A stretch of 64,000 bases of DNA from Streptomyces sp. ISL-12. GTDB lineage: Bacteria; Actinomycetota; Actinomycetes; Streptomycetales; Streptomycetaceae. Shown here piece after piece: positions 23,404 through 32,155 of the stretch (the first letter of the stretch is position 1; the number at the start of each line of letters is the position of its first letter). Below the pieces are notes generated by a model that had not been told where the DNA came from, did not search any database, and saw only the letters and a program-made list of their open reading frames with translations. The stretch is taken from NCBI RefSeq assembly GCF_018614415.1, contig NZ_JAGGOO010000081.1:1-64000 (forward strand), read 5' to 3'. Both the position numbers and the translations under genes were made by a program.

Positions 23404-23510
23404 CCGTCCATGTCTCCTTCGGCCGGCCGGTGGTGTGATCACGGGAGAGGACGCCGTCCGTCGCCACCGGGTTCCGGGACGGAAGAGGCTGTGTGAATCT
23501 GCGCGAACCA

Positions 23511-23575
23511 TTGACGCGCAAGGGGTTCGATTCTACGGTCCGTTCGAACTTGCGATCGCTGTTCGACACTTCGAA
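23511..23575 (+). promoter_or_regulatory. Promoter with TTCGA operator array, second arabinanase
   Basis: TTGACG (23511-23516), 17 bp, TACGGT (23534-23539), with TTCGA half sites at 23526, 23543, 23562 and 23570. The first two half sites are 17 bp apart and the promoter core matches 1232-1269 nearly base for base, including CTACGGTCCGTTCGAA against TTACGGTCCGTTCGAA. This strongly suggests control by the same regulator as the arabinan operon. Confidence 0.7.
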
Positions 23576-23601
23576 CATCCCCCTTCCGCAAGGAGACCCG
23601 T

Positions 23602-24570
23602 ATGAGCCGCAAGCGCACCGCTCTCCTCGCCCTCCCCGTAGCCGCCCTGCTCGCCCTCGTGCCGGGCACGGCGTCGGCGTACCCGAACCCCGGTTACGTC
23701 ACCGGCTCCGTCGTCACCCACGACCCGACGATGATCCGCACCTCGTCCGGGCAGTACCTGCTCTACGCCACCGGCGGCGGCATCTCCAGCAAGACCTCCA
23801 CCGACCGCACCGCCTTCAGCGCGGGCGCCGACGCGTTCTCGTCCAAGCCGAGCTGGTGGTCGGCGTACTCCTCGGTCCCGGAGTCCTGGGCGCCGGACAT
23901 CTCGTACCACGGCGGGAAGTACCTGATGTACTACTCCGTCTCCAGCTTCGGGGTGAACACCTCCGCCATCGGGCTGGCGGGCTCGACCACCGGACAGCCG
24001 GGCAGCTGGACCGACTACGGCATCGTCTACACGTCGAACGGCTCCAGCGACTACAACGCCATCGACCCGAACCTCTTCGTCGACGACGACGGCAAGTGGT
24101 GGCTGTCGTTCGGCAGTTGGTGGACCGGGATCAAGATGATCCAGATCAACCCGTCCACCGGGAAGCAGCTCTCCAGTAACACCACGCGGTACTCGCTGGC
24201 CTCCCGCCCGACCGGGACGAAGGCCGTCGAGGCGCCGTACATCGTCAAGCGGAACGGGTACTACTACCTCTTCGCCTCGTACGACACCTGCTGCGCCGGC
24301 ACCAGCTCCACGTACAAGGTCAAGGTGGGACGGGCCACCTCCGTCACCGGGCCCTACTACGACAAGAACGGGGTGTCGATGATGAACAACGGAGGCACGC
24401 CGGTGCTGGAGTCGCACGGCAGCGTCATCGGCCCGGGCGGGCAGTCGATCATGAACGACTCCGACGGTGACCTGATCGTCTACCACTACTACGACGGCAA
24501 CGACGGCGGCACCCCGAAGCTCGGCATCAACCTGCTGAACTGGAGCACCGGCTGGCCCGTCGCCTACTGA
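23602..24570 (+). CDS. Second secreted GH43 arabinan endo-1,5-alpha-L-arabinosidase
   Basis: 322 residues with Sec signal peptide RKRTALLALPVAALLALVPGTASA. The GH43 residues align with the first copy: Asp41 (HDPTMI), Asp155 (NAIDPNL), Glu210 (VEAPYI). The two proteins share the same length and most blocks (SWAPDISYHGGKY, WTGIKMIQINPSTGK, YYYLFASYDTCC), so they are paralogues with likely different chain-length preference. ATG after AAGGAGACCCGT. A single-gene unit with the arabinan-type promoter and a strong terminator hairpin behind it. Confidence 0.94.
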   Translation: MSRKRTALLALPVAALLALVPGTASAYPNPGYVTGSVVTHDPTMIRTSSGQYLLYATGGGISSKTSTDRTAFSAGADAFSSKPSWWSAYSSVPESWAPDISYHGGKYLMYYSVSSFGVNTSAIGLAGSTTGQPGSWTDYGIVYTSNGSSDYNAIDPNLFVDDDGKWWLSFGSWWTGIKMIQINPSTGKQLSSNTTRYSLASRPTGTKAVEAPYIVKRNGYYYLFASYDTCCAGTSSTYKVKVGRATSVTGPYYDKNGVSMMNNGGTPVLESHGSVIGPGGQSIMNDSDGDLIVYHYYDGNDGGTPKLGINLLNWSTGWPVAY

Positions 24571-24576
24571 CCGGCA

Positions 24577-24621
24577 CCGCGCGGACCCCGCCGGCCGGGC
24601 AGGGCGGCGGGGTCCGCGCGG
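24577..24621. terminator. Bidirectional hairpin terminator
   Basis: CCGCGCGGACCCCGCC (24577-24592) pairs perfectly with 24606-24621 around a 13-nt loop. It lies between the convergent arabinanase (stop 24570) and the - strand gene ending at 24634. No U-run, as is usual in Streptomyces. Confidence 0.8.
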
Positions 24622-24633
24622 CAGGGCGGTCGG

Positions 24634-25053
24634 TCACACGCGCCGCAGGTTCACCACCTGGCCGCTGTTCCGGCCGAGCCAGATCGCGGGGGCGCCGGCC
24701 AGCCGCGGGTTGTCGTAGCGGGCCCCGCCGGGGGTGACGGTGACGATGACGCGCTCCAGGCGCCACGTCTCGTCCGGCTTGTCCGACGGCGGCGCGTAGC
24801 GCAGATAGGCCGGGTAGCGGTCCAGGTCGTCGGTGTCCAGTTGCGGATCGCGGGGGTCGTTGCGCTCGGGCTCGTAGATGTTGGCGCCGTCGCCGAGCAC
24901 ATAGGTGACGTCGGTGCCGGGCTCCCACTCGTCGCGGCTGGAGTCCAGGGCGAACTCCCGGCCGGCGACGTTGACGTAGACCCAGCCTCTCACTCCTGAC
25001 GGGCTGTCGCTCGCCGTGACGATCCGTACTTCGATCCGCTCGATGGCTGCCAC
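24634..25053 (-). CDS. Hypothetical protein, possible PLAT-like beta-sandwich
   Basis: 139 residues. GTG start at 25053 after GAAGGGAACGACA. Sequence MAAIERIEVRIVTASDSPSGVRGWVYVNVAGREFALDSS, then YVLGDGANIYEPERNDPRDPQLD and a final WLGRNSGQVVNLRRV. The alternation of strands and the Asp-rich loop recall PLAT/LH2 or C2-like domains, but this is weak. No signal peptide, so cytosolic. Nothing in the neighbourhood suggests a job. Confidence 0.6.
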   Translation of the reverse strand: MAAIERIEVRIVTASDSPSGVRGWVYVNVAGREFALDSSRDEWEPGTDVTYVLGDGANIYEPERNDPRDPQLDTDDLDRYPAYLRYAPPSDKPDETWRLERVIVTVTPGGARYDNPRLAGAPAIWLGRNSGQVVNLRRV

Positions 25054-25223
25054 TGTCGTTCCCTTCGGTGGAGGTGCCCTCCGTGTCGGCTGGGGCACCT
25101 CATCGCTACCCTCCGGGGTTGTTCGGATGCGCTGAGTGTTGGCAAGTCCGGGGCGTGCGGCGGCACTTGGGCGGTGGTCGGTGGCTTTCCGGCCCGTCCG
25201 CGCTCCGGAGCGGGAAACGGGTG

Positions 25224-26801
25224 TCACCCCGTCCGGCCCACGCCCGCCGCGTCCGGCCAGCGCTGCGTCCCCGGCCAGCCCGTCGCCGGGGCCGCCGCCA
25301 GACCGTCGGTGCCCCGTACCTGGGCGGCGGTGAGCCCGCCGCGCGCGGGGACGCCGGGCGGGGTGGGACCGGCGGACGCGGCTGCGGCGGCCGGTATCTG
25401 CGGCTGCGGGGCCGGCATCGGCATCGGCTGGGGTGCCGGCTGCGGAGCCGGCTGGGGCGTCGGCTGCGGGAACTGCTGCGGGATCTGCTGTGGGACCTGC
25501 TGTGGGATCTGCTGTGGGATCTGCTGCGGTGCCGCCGGTATCGGCATCGGCATCGCGGCCGCGACGGCCTGCGCGGCCAGTCCCCGTGTTCCGCCGCCGT
25601 TGGTCTCGCCCATCAGCCGGTCCACCGCCGCCGTGCCCGAGCTGTAGCCGCTCCCCGTGGCCTGCTCGGGCCCGGCGGCTCCCCTCCTGGTCCCGTACAG
25701 CACCTGTTCCAGGCCGGACACCAGGCGGCGTACGTCGACCTGGGGGCGCACCACGAGCCGCAGGAAGCGGCTGGAGGAGCCGATCTTGTTGCCGCACTCG
25801 CGGACCAGCACCCGGTGCTCGGTCAGCAGCCGGTCCCGGACCACGGTGCCCTCGGCGCCGACGGGGAGGCGGACGAAGAGGAAGTTGCCCTGGGAGGGGT
25901 AGACCGTCAGGCCGGGGAGGGAGGAGAGCCGGCTGGACATCTCCAGGCGGTCGCGGCGCACCTCGTGCAGGCTCTGCGCGTACTCCGCGCCGTGGTCGCG
26001 CAGCATGAAGACGACGTGCTCGGCGAAGGAGTTGAGGTTCCACTTGGGCAGCATGGAGCGGACCTTGCCCGCGAGCGCCGGGTTGGCGACCAGGTAGCCG
26101 AAGCGGATGCCGTGCAGGCCGAAGTTCTTGCCGAGGCTGCGCAGGACGATGACGTTGGGGCGGAGCATCGCCTCCTGGACCACGCTGGGCTCGGCCTCCG
26201 CGTCGGCGAACTCCAGGAACGACTCGTCGATCACCACCAGGTCCAGGTCGGCCATCGCGTCCATGAACTGCACGAGCGCGTGCTTGTGCAGGAAGCCCCC
26301 GTCGGGGTTGTTGGGGTTGCAGATGACGGCGACCCGGGTGCCCCGGGCCCGGATGAACTCGGCGTACTGCGCGAGGTCCAGGGCGAAGCCGCCGGACTCC
26401 TGGAGCGGGAACATGTCGACCCGCTTGCCGGTCTCCATCGGCTGGTCGGTCCAGCGGCCGAAGGTGGGGACGGGGACGGCGAGGGACTCGCGGACGAGGA
26501 GGTGGTCGATCCAGGTGATCAGTTCCGTGGAGCCGTTGCCCATCGCCACGCACTGCGGGGGCAGTTGCAGCAGTCCGCACAGCTCGGCGGTGATGGTGTC
26601 GGCGCCGCTCGGGTAGTACGTGATGATGTCCCGCAGCCGCCCCGCCATCTCCTGGAACATCTCCGGCGTCGGGAAGTACGGGTTGCAGGGGATGCAGAAG
26701 TCCACGGGCCCCGCGCCGTCGCCGGTCTCCCGGGTCAGCGTCGCCATCGACGGGCTGTGCGCCGAGGCGGAGCGGAACAGCGAGGTGACGTTGCCGGCCA
26801 A
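25224..26801 (-). CDS. PLP-dependent class I/II aminotransferase with Pro/Gln-rich tail
   Basis: A HisC/CobD-like fold-type I aminotransferase. The catalytic Lys lies in RSLGKNFGLHGIRFGYL, the PLP-phosphate and Asn/Asp contacts in VICNPNNPDGGF and LVVIDESFLEFA, and the substrate Arg near FLRLVVRP. The enzyme core ends near LVSGLEQVLYGTRR. After it comes an unusual tail of about 150 residues with PQQIPQQ, PQPAPQP and PMPMP repeats. The TTG at 26801 behind GGAGG with 5-nt spacing is the best start; an in-frame GTG at 26882 has no site and lies beyond a strong hairpin. Amino-acid substrate unknown. Confidence 0.8.
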   Translation of the reverse strand: MAGNVTSLFRSASAHSPSMATLTRETGDGAGPVDFCIPCNPYFPTPEMFQEMAGRLRDIITYYPSGADTITAELCGLLQLPPQCVAMGNGSTELITWIDHLLVRESLAVPVPTFGRWTDQPMETGKRVDMFPLQESGGFALDLAQYAEFIRARGTRVAVICNPNNPDGGFLHKHALVQFMDAMADLDLVVIDESFLEFADAEAEPSVVQEAMLRPNVIVLRSLGKNFGLHGIRFGYLVANPALAGKVRSMLPKWNLNSFAEHVVFMLRDHGAEYAQSLHEVRRDRLEMSSRLSSLPGLTVYPSQGNFLFVRLPVGAEGTVVRDRLLTEHRVLVRECGNKIGSSSRFLRLVVRPQVDVRRLVSGLEQVLYGTRRGAAGPEQATGSGYSSGTAAVDRLMGETNGGGTRGLAAQAVAAAMPMPIPAAPQQIPQQIPQQVPQQIPQQFPQPTPQPAPQPAPQPMPMPAPQPQIPAAAAASAGPTPPGVPARGGLTAAQVRGTDGLAAAPATGWPGTQRWPDAAGVGRTG

Positions 26802-26821
26802 GGGAACCTCCGTAGCGGGAA

Positions 26822-26847
26822 CGGCCCGCGCGGGGGAGCGCGGGCCG
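26822..26847 (-). terminator. Hairpin between galM and aminotransferase genes
   Basis: CGGCCCGCGC and GCGCGGGCCG form a perfect 10-bp stem with a GGGGGA loop, between the galM stop (26913) and the TTG start (26801). It probably ends or attenuates the sugar operon transcript. Confidence 0.6.
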
Positions 26848-26912
26848 CCCATGAGTACGGAGGTGCCTGGGCCGGCGTTCACCTCATGTGAGGGAAGTGT
26901 GACGACCGGGGC

Positions 26913-28064
26913 TCAGGAGTCGAACGAGTGGACGGTCGTCGTCCGGTAGGTCTCGCCGGGGCGCAGCACGGTCGACGGGAACGACGGCTGGTTCGGGGAG
27001 TCCGGGTAGTGCTGGGTCTCCAGGCACAGGGCGTCGCCCTGCCGGTAGAGCCGGCCGCCGGTGCCGGCGAGGGTGCCGTCGAGGAAGTTGCCCGAGTAGA
27101 ACTGGAGGCCGGGCTGGTCGGTGGCGATCCTCAGGGTGCGGCCGGAGGACGGGTCGCGCAGGGTGGCGATGTGTTCGGGGCGGGCGGTGATGCCCTTGTC
27201 GAGGACCCAGTTGTGGTCGAAGCCCTTGGCGAGGACCAGTTGCGGGTGGGCGGCCCGGATGTCGCGGCCGATCGGCTTGGCGCGGCGGAAGTTGAAGGGG
27301 GTGGCGGCGGTCGGGGCCAGTTCGCCCGTCGGGATCAGGCCCGCGTCGGTGGGCGTGAAGCGGGACGCGGCGATCGACAGCTCGTGGTCCTCGATGGTGC
27401 CGCTGCCCTCGCCGGCCAGGTTCCAGTAGACGTGGCTGGTGAGGTTGACGACGGTGGCCTTGTCGGTGGTGGCCTCGTAGTCGATGCGCCAGTCGCCGGA
27501 GCGGGTGAGGGTGTAGGTGACCGTGGCCTTGAGGGTGCCCGGGTAGCCCATCTCGCCGTCGACGCTGGTGTAGTGCAGGACCAGGCCGACGTCGGAGCCC
27601 TTGGTGAACGGCTCGACGTCCCAGACCCGGTAGTCGAAGCCGAGGGCGCCGCCGTGCAGGGAGTTCTCGCCGTCGTTGACGGAGAGCTGGTACGTGGTGC
27701 CGTCCAGGGTGAAGCGGCCCTTGGCGATGCGGTTGCCGTACCGGCCGATCAGGGCGCCGAAGTGCGGGCTGCGGGCCACGTAGTCGTCGAGGTTGTCGAA
27801 GCCCAGGGAGACGTTCGCGTACCGGCCGCGCCGGTCGGGGATCTCCAGGGACTGCACCACACCGCCGTACGACAGCACCTTCATCCGCGTGCCGCCGTTC
27901 TCCAGCGACCAGCGGTACACCTTCGTGCCGTCGGCGAGCTTGCCGAAGAGTTCCTTCACCGGCTTCCTGCCTCCCCCTGCTGCGTGTGCCGTGGTGCCGA
28001 TCGCGGTGGCGGCGACGCCCGCCGCGGCGGCGCCTGCGATGACCGTGCGTCTGCTCAGTTCCAT
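26913..28064 (-). CDS. galM: Tat-exported aldose 1-epimerase (mutarotase)
   Basis: 383 residues. The signal RRTVIAGAAAAGVAATAIGTTAHA (twin Arg) places this mutarotase outside the cell, unlike the usual cytosolic form. Family motifs: LSYGGVVQSLEIPDR, GRYGNRIAKGRFTLDG, NSLHGGALGFDYRVWDV with a catalytic His, and VNLTSHVYWNLAG with the second His. ATG after CAGGAGAGCCGC. It is last in the CUT2 sugar operon, behind a hairpin, and likely equilibrates sugar anomers for the transporter. A second epimerase without signal is at 49095. Confidence 0.93.
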   Translation of the reverse strand: MELSRRTVIAGAAAAGVAATAIGTTAHAAGGGRKPVKELFGKLADGTKVYRWSLENGGTRMKVLSYGGVVQSLEIPDRRGRYANVSLGFDNLDDYVARSPHFGALIGRYGNRIAKGRFTLDGTTYQLSVNDGENSLHGGALGFDYRVWDVEPFTKGSDVGLVLHYTSVDGEMGYPGTLKATVTYTLTRSGDWRIDYEATTDKATVVNLTSHVYWNLAGEGSGTIEDHELSIAASRFTPTDAGLIPTGELAPTAATPFNFRRAKPIGRDIRAAHPQLVLAKGFDHNWVLDKGITARPEHIATLRDPSSGRTLRIATDQPGLQFYSGNFLDGTLAGTGGRLYRQGDALCLETQHYPDSPNQPSFPSTVLRPGETYRTTTVHSFDS

Positions 28065-28085
28065 GCGGCTCTCCTGAAAGGGATC

Positions 28086-28113
28086 GGCCCCCCGCCCGGG
28101 CGGGCGGGGGGCC
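28086..28113 (-). terminator. GC hairpin between permease and galM
   Basis: GGCCCCCCGCCC (28086-28097) pairs with 28102-28113 over a 4-nt loop. It lies in the 58-bp gap between the permease stop and the galM start and overlaps neither, so it may lower galM expression relative to the transporter genes. Confidence 0.6.
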
Positions 28114-28122
28114 GGAACTGAC

Positions 28123-29367
28123 CTACGAACCCACCTTGCGCTTGTTCCACACGTCGAAGCCGACCGCCGCCAGCAGCACCAGGCCCTTGATGACCTGCTG
28201 CCAGTCGGTGCCGATGCCGACGAGGTTCATGCCGTTGTTCAGCACGCCCAGGACCAGACCGCCGATGATCGCGCCGAGGACCGTGCCGACGCCGCCGCTC
28301 ATCGACGCCCCGCCGATGAACGAGGCGGCGATGGCCTCCAGCTCGAAGTTGAGGCCCGCCTTGGGCGAGGCCGCGTTGAAGCGGGCGGCGAAGACCAGAC
28401 CCGCCAGGGCCGCGAGCATGCCCATGTTCACGAAGACCAGGAAGGTGACCTTCTTGTCCCGCACACCCGACAGCTTGGCCGCCGGGAGGTTGCCGCCGAT
28501 GGCGTAGATGTGGCGGCCGATGATCGCGTTGCGCATGACATAGCCGAAGCCGACCAGCAGCACGCCCAGGATCAGCAGCACGATCGGGGCGCCCTTGTAG
28601 GAGGCGAGCAGCATGGTGACGACGAGGATGGCGGCGGCCAGCGCCACCAGCTTCAGGCCGAACAGCTTGGCCGGCAGCACGTCCAGGTCGAACTCCTGCT
28701 GGCGCTTGCGGTCCCGCAGCTCCTGGAAGACCACGAACGCGATCAGCGCGATGCCGAGCAGCAACGTCAGGTTGTGGTAGTTGGTCTCCGGTCCGACCTC
28801 GGGCATGAAGCCGTTGGCGACCTTCTGCAGGCCCTCCGGGAACGGCCCGAGGGTCTGGCCCTCCAGGAAGATCTCCGTCAGACCGCGGAAGATCAGCATG
28901 CCGGCCAGGGTCACGATGAACGACGGTATGCCGCCGTACGCGATGAAGAAGCCCTGCACCGCGCCCGCGACCGCGCCCATCAGCAGACACAGGATCAGCG
29001 CGACCGGCCAGGGGAGATCGTTCTTGACCATGAACACGGCGGCCATCGAGCCGATGAACGCCGTCAGCGAGCCGACCGACAGGTCGATGTGGCCCGCGAT
29101 GATCACCAGCATCATGCCGATCGCGAGGATCAGGATGTAGCTGTTCTGCAGGACCAGGTTGGAGACGTTGCGCGGCAGCAGCAGGTCACCGCCGGTCCAG
29201 ACCGCGAACAGCACCACGATCAGGCCGAGGGCGAACAGCATGCCGTACTGCCGCATGTTGCGGCGCATCCCGTCCAGCATCAGCTGGAGCAGGCCGTCGC
29301 CGCCGGCCGGCCCGCCCTTCCCGGCCGGCGCGGGGGCCGGCGACTTGGCGGTCACATCCGTGCTCAT
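28123..29367 (-). CDS. mmsB: CUT2 monosaccharide ABC transporter permease
   Basis: 414 residues with about ten membrane segments, RbsC/XylH/MmsB family. The core block IDLSVGSLTAFIGSMAAVFM and the motif AARFNAASPKAGLNFELEAIAASFIGGASMSGGVGTV are diagnostic. The stretch of charged residues around QELRDRKRQQEFDLDVLPAKLFG is the extra loop typical of the multiple-monosaccharide (MmsB/GguB) subgroup. Start overlaps the ATPase stop by 4 bp. Confidence 0.94.
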   Translation of the reverse strand: MSTDVTAKSPAPAPAGKGGPAGGDGLLQLMLDGMRRNMRQYGMLFALGLIVVLFAVWTGGDLLLPRNVSNLVLQNSYILILAIGMMLVIIAGHIDLSVGSLTAFIGSMAAVFMVKNDLPWPVALILCLLMGAVAGAVQGFFIAYGGIPSFIVTLAGMLIFRGLTEIFLEGQTLGPFPEGLQKVANGFMPEVGPETNYHNLTLLLGIALIAFVVFQELRDRKRQQEFDLDVLPAKLFGLKLVALAAAILVVTMLLASYKGAPIVLLILGVLLVGFGYVMRNAIIGRHIYAIGGNLPAAKLSGVRDKKVTFLVFVNMGMLAALAGLVFAARFNAASPKAGLNFELEAIAASFIGGASMSGGVGTVLGAIIGGLVLGVLNNGMNLVGIGTDWQQVIKGLVLLAAVGFDVWNKRKVGS

Positions 29368-30914
29368 CGGGTTACCTCTTTGTCCTTCGTCATCTGACGC
29401 ATCAGCGATTCCTGCGAGGCCTCGGCCCGCGAGAACTCACCGGTCAGCCGCCCCGCGGCCATCGTGTAGATGCGGTCGCACATGCCGAGCAGCTCCGGCA
29501 GCTCGGAGGAGATGAAGACGACCGCCTTGCCCTGGGCGGCCAGTTGGTCGATGACCGTGTAGATCTCGTACTTCGCGCCGACGTCGATGCCGCGCGTCGG
29601 CTCGTCCAGGATCAGTACGTCCGGACCGGCGAAGATCCACTTGCTGAGGACGACCTTCTGCTGGTTGCCGCCGGACAGCTTGCCCACCGGCTCGAACACG
29701 GTCGGTGCCTTGATGTTCATCGACTTGCGGAAGCCCTCGGCGACCTGACGCTCGCCGTGCTCGTCGACGACCCCTCGCTTGGCGACCTTGCCCAGGGCAC
29801 TGAGCGAGATGTTGCGCCCGATGGTGTCGATGAGGTTGAGCCCGTAGTGCTTGCGGTCCTCGGTGACGTACGCGATGCCGTGCTTGACCGCCTCCGGGAC
29901 GGACTTGGTACGGATCTCCGTGCCGTCCTTCAGCACCGTGCCGCCCGCGTACCGGCCGTAGGTGCGGCCGAAGACGCTCATCGCCAGCTCGGTGCGGCCG
30001 GCGCCCATCAGGCCCGCGATGCCGACGATCTCGCCGCGCCGTACGTTCAGCGAGACGTCGTCGACCACCTTGCGCTGCTGGTCGATGGGGTGGTGCACGG
30101 TCCAGTTGCGGATCTCCAGGGCCGGTGCCCGGCCCTCCTCCGGCTCGTGCGGGGAGCGCTCGGGGAAGCGGTGCTCCAGGTCCCGGCCGACCATCCCGGA
30201 GATGATCCGGTCCTCGGTGGTCTCCTCGGCCTTCACGTCCAGCGTCTCGATGCTCCGCCCGTCCCGCAGGATGGTCACCGAGTCGGCGACCCGGCGGATC
30301 TCGTTCAGCTTGTGCGAGATGATGATCGAGGTGATGCCCTGTTCCTTCAACTGGAGGATCAGGTCGAGCAGTTTGCCGCTGTCCTCGTCGTTGAGGGCCG
30401 CCGTCGGCTCGTCGAGGATGAGCAGCTTCACCTTCTTCGACAGCGCCTTGGCGATCTCGACGAGCTGCTGCTTGCCGACGCCGATGTCCGCGACCCGGGT
30501 CTCGGGGTGCTCGTCCAGACCGACCCGGCGCAGCAGCTCGGTGGCGTGCCTGAGGGTGTCGTTCCAGTTGATGAAGCCCCGGGCGGCGTGCTCGTTGCCG
30601 AGGAAGATGTTCTCCGCGATGGGGAGATAGGGCACCAGGGCCAGCTCCTGGTGGATGATCACGATGCCGCGCTGCTCACTGGCCCGGATGTCCTTGAAGG
30701 CGCAGGTCTCCCCCTCGAAGAGGATCTCGCCCTCGTAGGTGCCGTGGGGGTGGACCCCGGAGAGGACCTTCATCAGCGTCGACTTGCCGGCGCCGTTCTC
30801 CCCGCAGATGGCGTGGACCTCGCCCTGCCGTACGGTCAGCGTGACGTCCGACAGCGCCTTGACGCCGGGAAAGGTCTTGACGATCGAGCGCATTTCCAGG
30901 ACGGGTCCCGCCAT
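29364..30914 (-). CDS. mmsA: CUT2 monosaccharide ABC transporter ATPase (two ABC domains)
   Basis: 516 residues. The first domain has Walker A GENGAGKST and Walker B LLILDEPTAAL; the second has a degenerate Walker A (GLMGAGRTE) with an intact signature LSGGNQQKVVLSKW and LILDEPTRGIDVG, as normal for RbsA/MglA/GguA proteins. The ATG at 30914 follows GGAAGG at 7 nt; an in-frame ATG 15 bp upstream lacks a site. Coupled to the permease by a 4-bp overlap and 32 bp after the binding-protein gene. Confidence 0.94.
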   Translation of the reverse strand: MAGPVLEMRSIVKTFPGVKALSDVTLTVRQGEVHAICGENGAGKSTLMKVLSGVHPHGTYEGEILFEGETCAFKDIRASEQRGIVIIHQELALVPYLPIAENIFLGNEHAARGFINWNDTLRHATELLRRVGLDEHPETRVADIGVGKQQLVEIAKALSKKVKLLILDEPTAALNDEDSGKLLDLILQLKEQGITSIIISHKLNEIRRVADSVTILRDGRSIETLDVKAEETTEDRIISGMVGRDLEHRFPERSPHEPEEGRAPALEIRNWTVHHPIDQQRKVVDDVSLNVRRGEIVGIAGLMGAGRTELAMSVFGRTYGRYAGGTVLKDGTEIRTKSVPEAVKHGIAYVTEDRKHYGLNLIDTIGRNISLSALGKVAKRGVVDEHGERQVAEGFRKSMNIKAPTVFEPVGKLSGGNQQKVVLSKWIFAGPDVLILDEPTRGIDVGAKYEIYTVIDQLAAQGKAVVFISSELPELLGMCDRIYTMAAGRLTGEFSRAEASQESLMRQMTKDKEVTR

Positions 30915-30946
30915 GGTCGTGCCTTCCAATCACTCGGTGCCGGCGG

Positions 30947-32059
30947 TTACTTGAGGTCGCTCGCCTTGATGTAGCCGGAGTCGACGAGTTCCTTCTGGTA
31001 GTTGTCCTTGTCGACGGCGACCGGCTCCAGGAGGTAGGCCGGGACGACCTTGGCACCGTTGTCATACGTCTTGGTGTCGTTGACCTCGGGCTTCTTGTCG
31101 TTGAGGAGGCCGTCGACCATGTCGGCGGACACCTTCGCCAGCTCCCGCAGGTCCTTGAAGACGCTCATCGACTGCTCGCCGGCGATGATCGACTTCACCG
31201 AGGCCAGCTCGGCGTCCTGGCCGGTGACGATCGGCAGCGGCTTGCTCTTGGAGCCGTAGTCGTCCGACTTCAGGGCGGACAGGATGCCGATGGAGATGCC
31301 GTCGTACGGCGACAGGACCGCGTCGACCCGCTCGCTCTTGTAGGACGAGGTCAGGATGTCGTCCATGCGCTTCTGGGCGGTGCCGCCGTCCCAGCGCAGG
31401 GTGGTGACCTGGTTGAGGGCGGTCTGCCCGGAGCGGACGACGAGCTGCTTCTTGTCGATGTACGGCTTGAGGACCTTCATCGCGCCGTTGAAGAAGTAGC
31501 GGGTGTTGTTGTCGTCGTTGGAGCCGGCGAACAGCTCGATGTTGAAGGGGCCCTTCTCGCTGCCGTCCTTCAGCCCGAGCTTCTCCAGGATGTAGGTGCC
31601 CTGGAGCTCGCCGACCTTCTCGTTGTCGAAGGAGGCGTAGTAGTCGACGTTCTCCGTGCCCAGGATCAGGCGGTCGTAGGAGATCACCGGGATGTCGGCG
31701 TCCTTGGCCTGCTGCACCACGTTGTTCATCGACTTGTTGTCGATGGCCGCGATGATCAGCGCCTTCACGCCCTGGGTGATCAGGTTCTCGATCTGCGAGA
31801 CCTGCTGGTCGGGGTCGTCCTCCCCGTAGACCAGCTTGGTCTCGTAGCCCTTGGCCTCCAGCTCCTTGACGACGTTGGCGCCGTCGGCGATCCAGCGCTC
31901 GGAGGACTTGGTCGGCATCGCGATGCCGATGGTCGCCCCCTCCGAGCTTCCCTTGTCCTCCTCGCTGCCGCCCTCGCTGCTCTGGCCGCAGGCGGTCAGG
32001 GTCAGGGCGAGGGAGGCGGCCGAGGCGATGGCGGCGAGTGCGGCTCTGCGGTTACGCAT
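30947..32059 (-). CDS. chvE: CUT2 sugar-binding lipoprotein (ChvE-like)
   Basis: 370 residues. The lipobox LALTLTACGQ near residue 25 marks a membrane-anchored periplasmic-binding-protein-like domain (ATIGIAMPTKSSERWIADGANVVKELEAKGYETKLVYGEDDPDQQ), typical of ChvE/MmsA-type receptors for glucose, galactose, arabinose or xylose. Three ATGs occur in a row after AAGG; the third (32059) has the best spacing. The 96-bp gap upstream means it could have its own promoter. Exact sugar cannot be read from the sequence. Confidence 0.93.
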   Translation of the reverse strand: MRNRRAALAAIASAASLALTLTACGQSSEGGSEEDKGSSEGATIGIAMPTKSSERWIADGANVVKELEAKGYETKLVYGEDDPDQQVSQIENLITQGVKALIIAAIDNKSMNNVVQQAKDADIPVISYDRLILGTENVDYYASFDNEKVGELQGTYILEKLGLKDGSEKGPFNIELFAGSNDDNNTRYFFNGAMKVLKPYIDKKQLVVRSGQTALNQVTTLRWDGGTAQKRMDDILTSSYKSERVDAVLSPYDGISIGILSALKSDDYGSKSKPLPIVTGQDAELASVKSIIAGEQSMSVFKDLRELAKVSADMVDGLLNDKKPEVNDTKTYDNGAKVVPAYLLEPVAVDKDNYQKELVDSGYIKASDLK

Positions 32060-32155
32060 GATCATCATCCTTGATGTGTGCGAGGAGGAACCGAGACGAG
32101 GTGTGTCGGATTGTGCGCGGTCGTGTCTTCTTTTGAGAAGGGAGTTTCCAGAACG

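Noticed and set aside
25437..25540. PQQ repeats as a pyrroloquinoline-quinone or PQQ-binding domain
   Set aside because: The name is just the residue pattern; no beta-propeller spacing is present, only low complexity.
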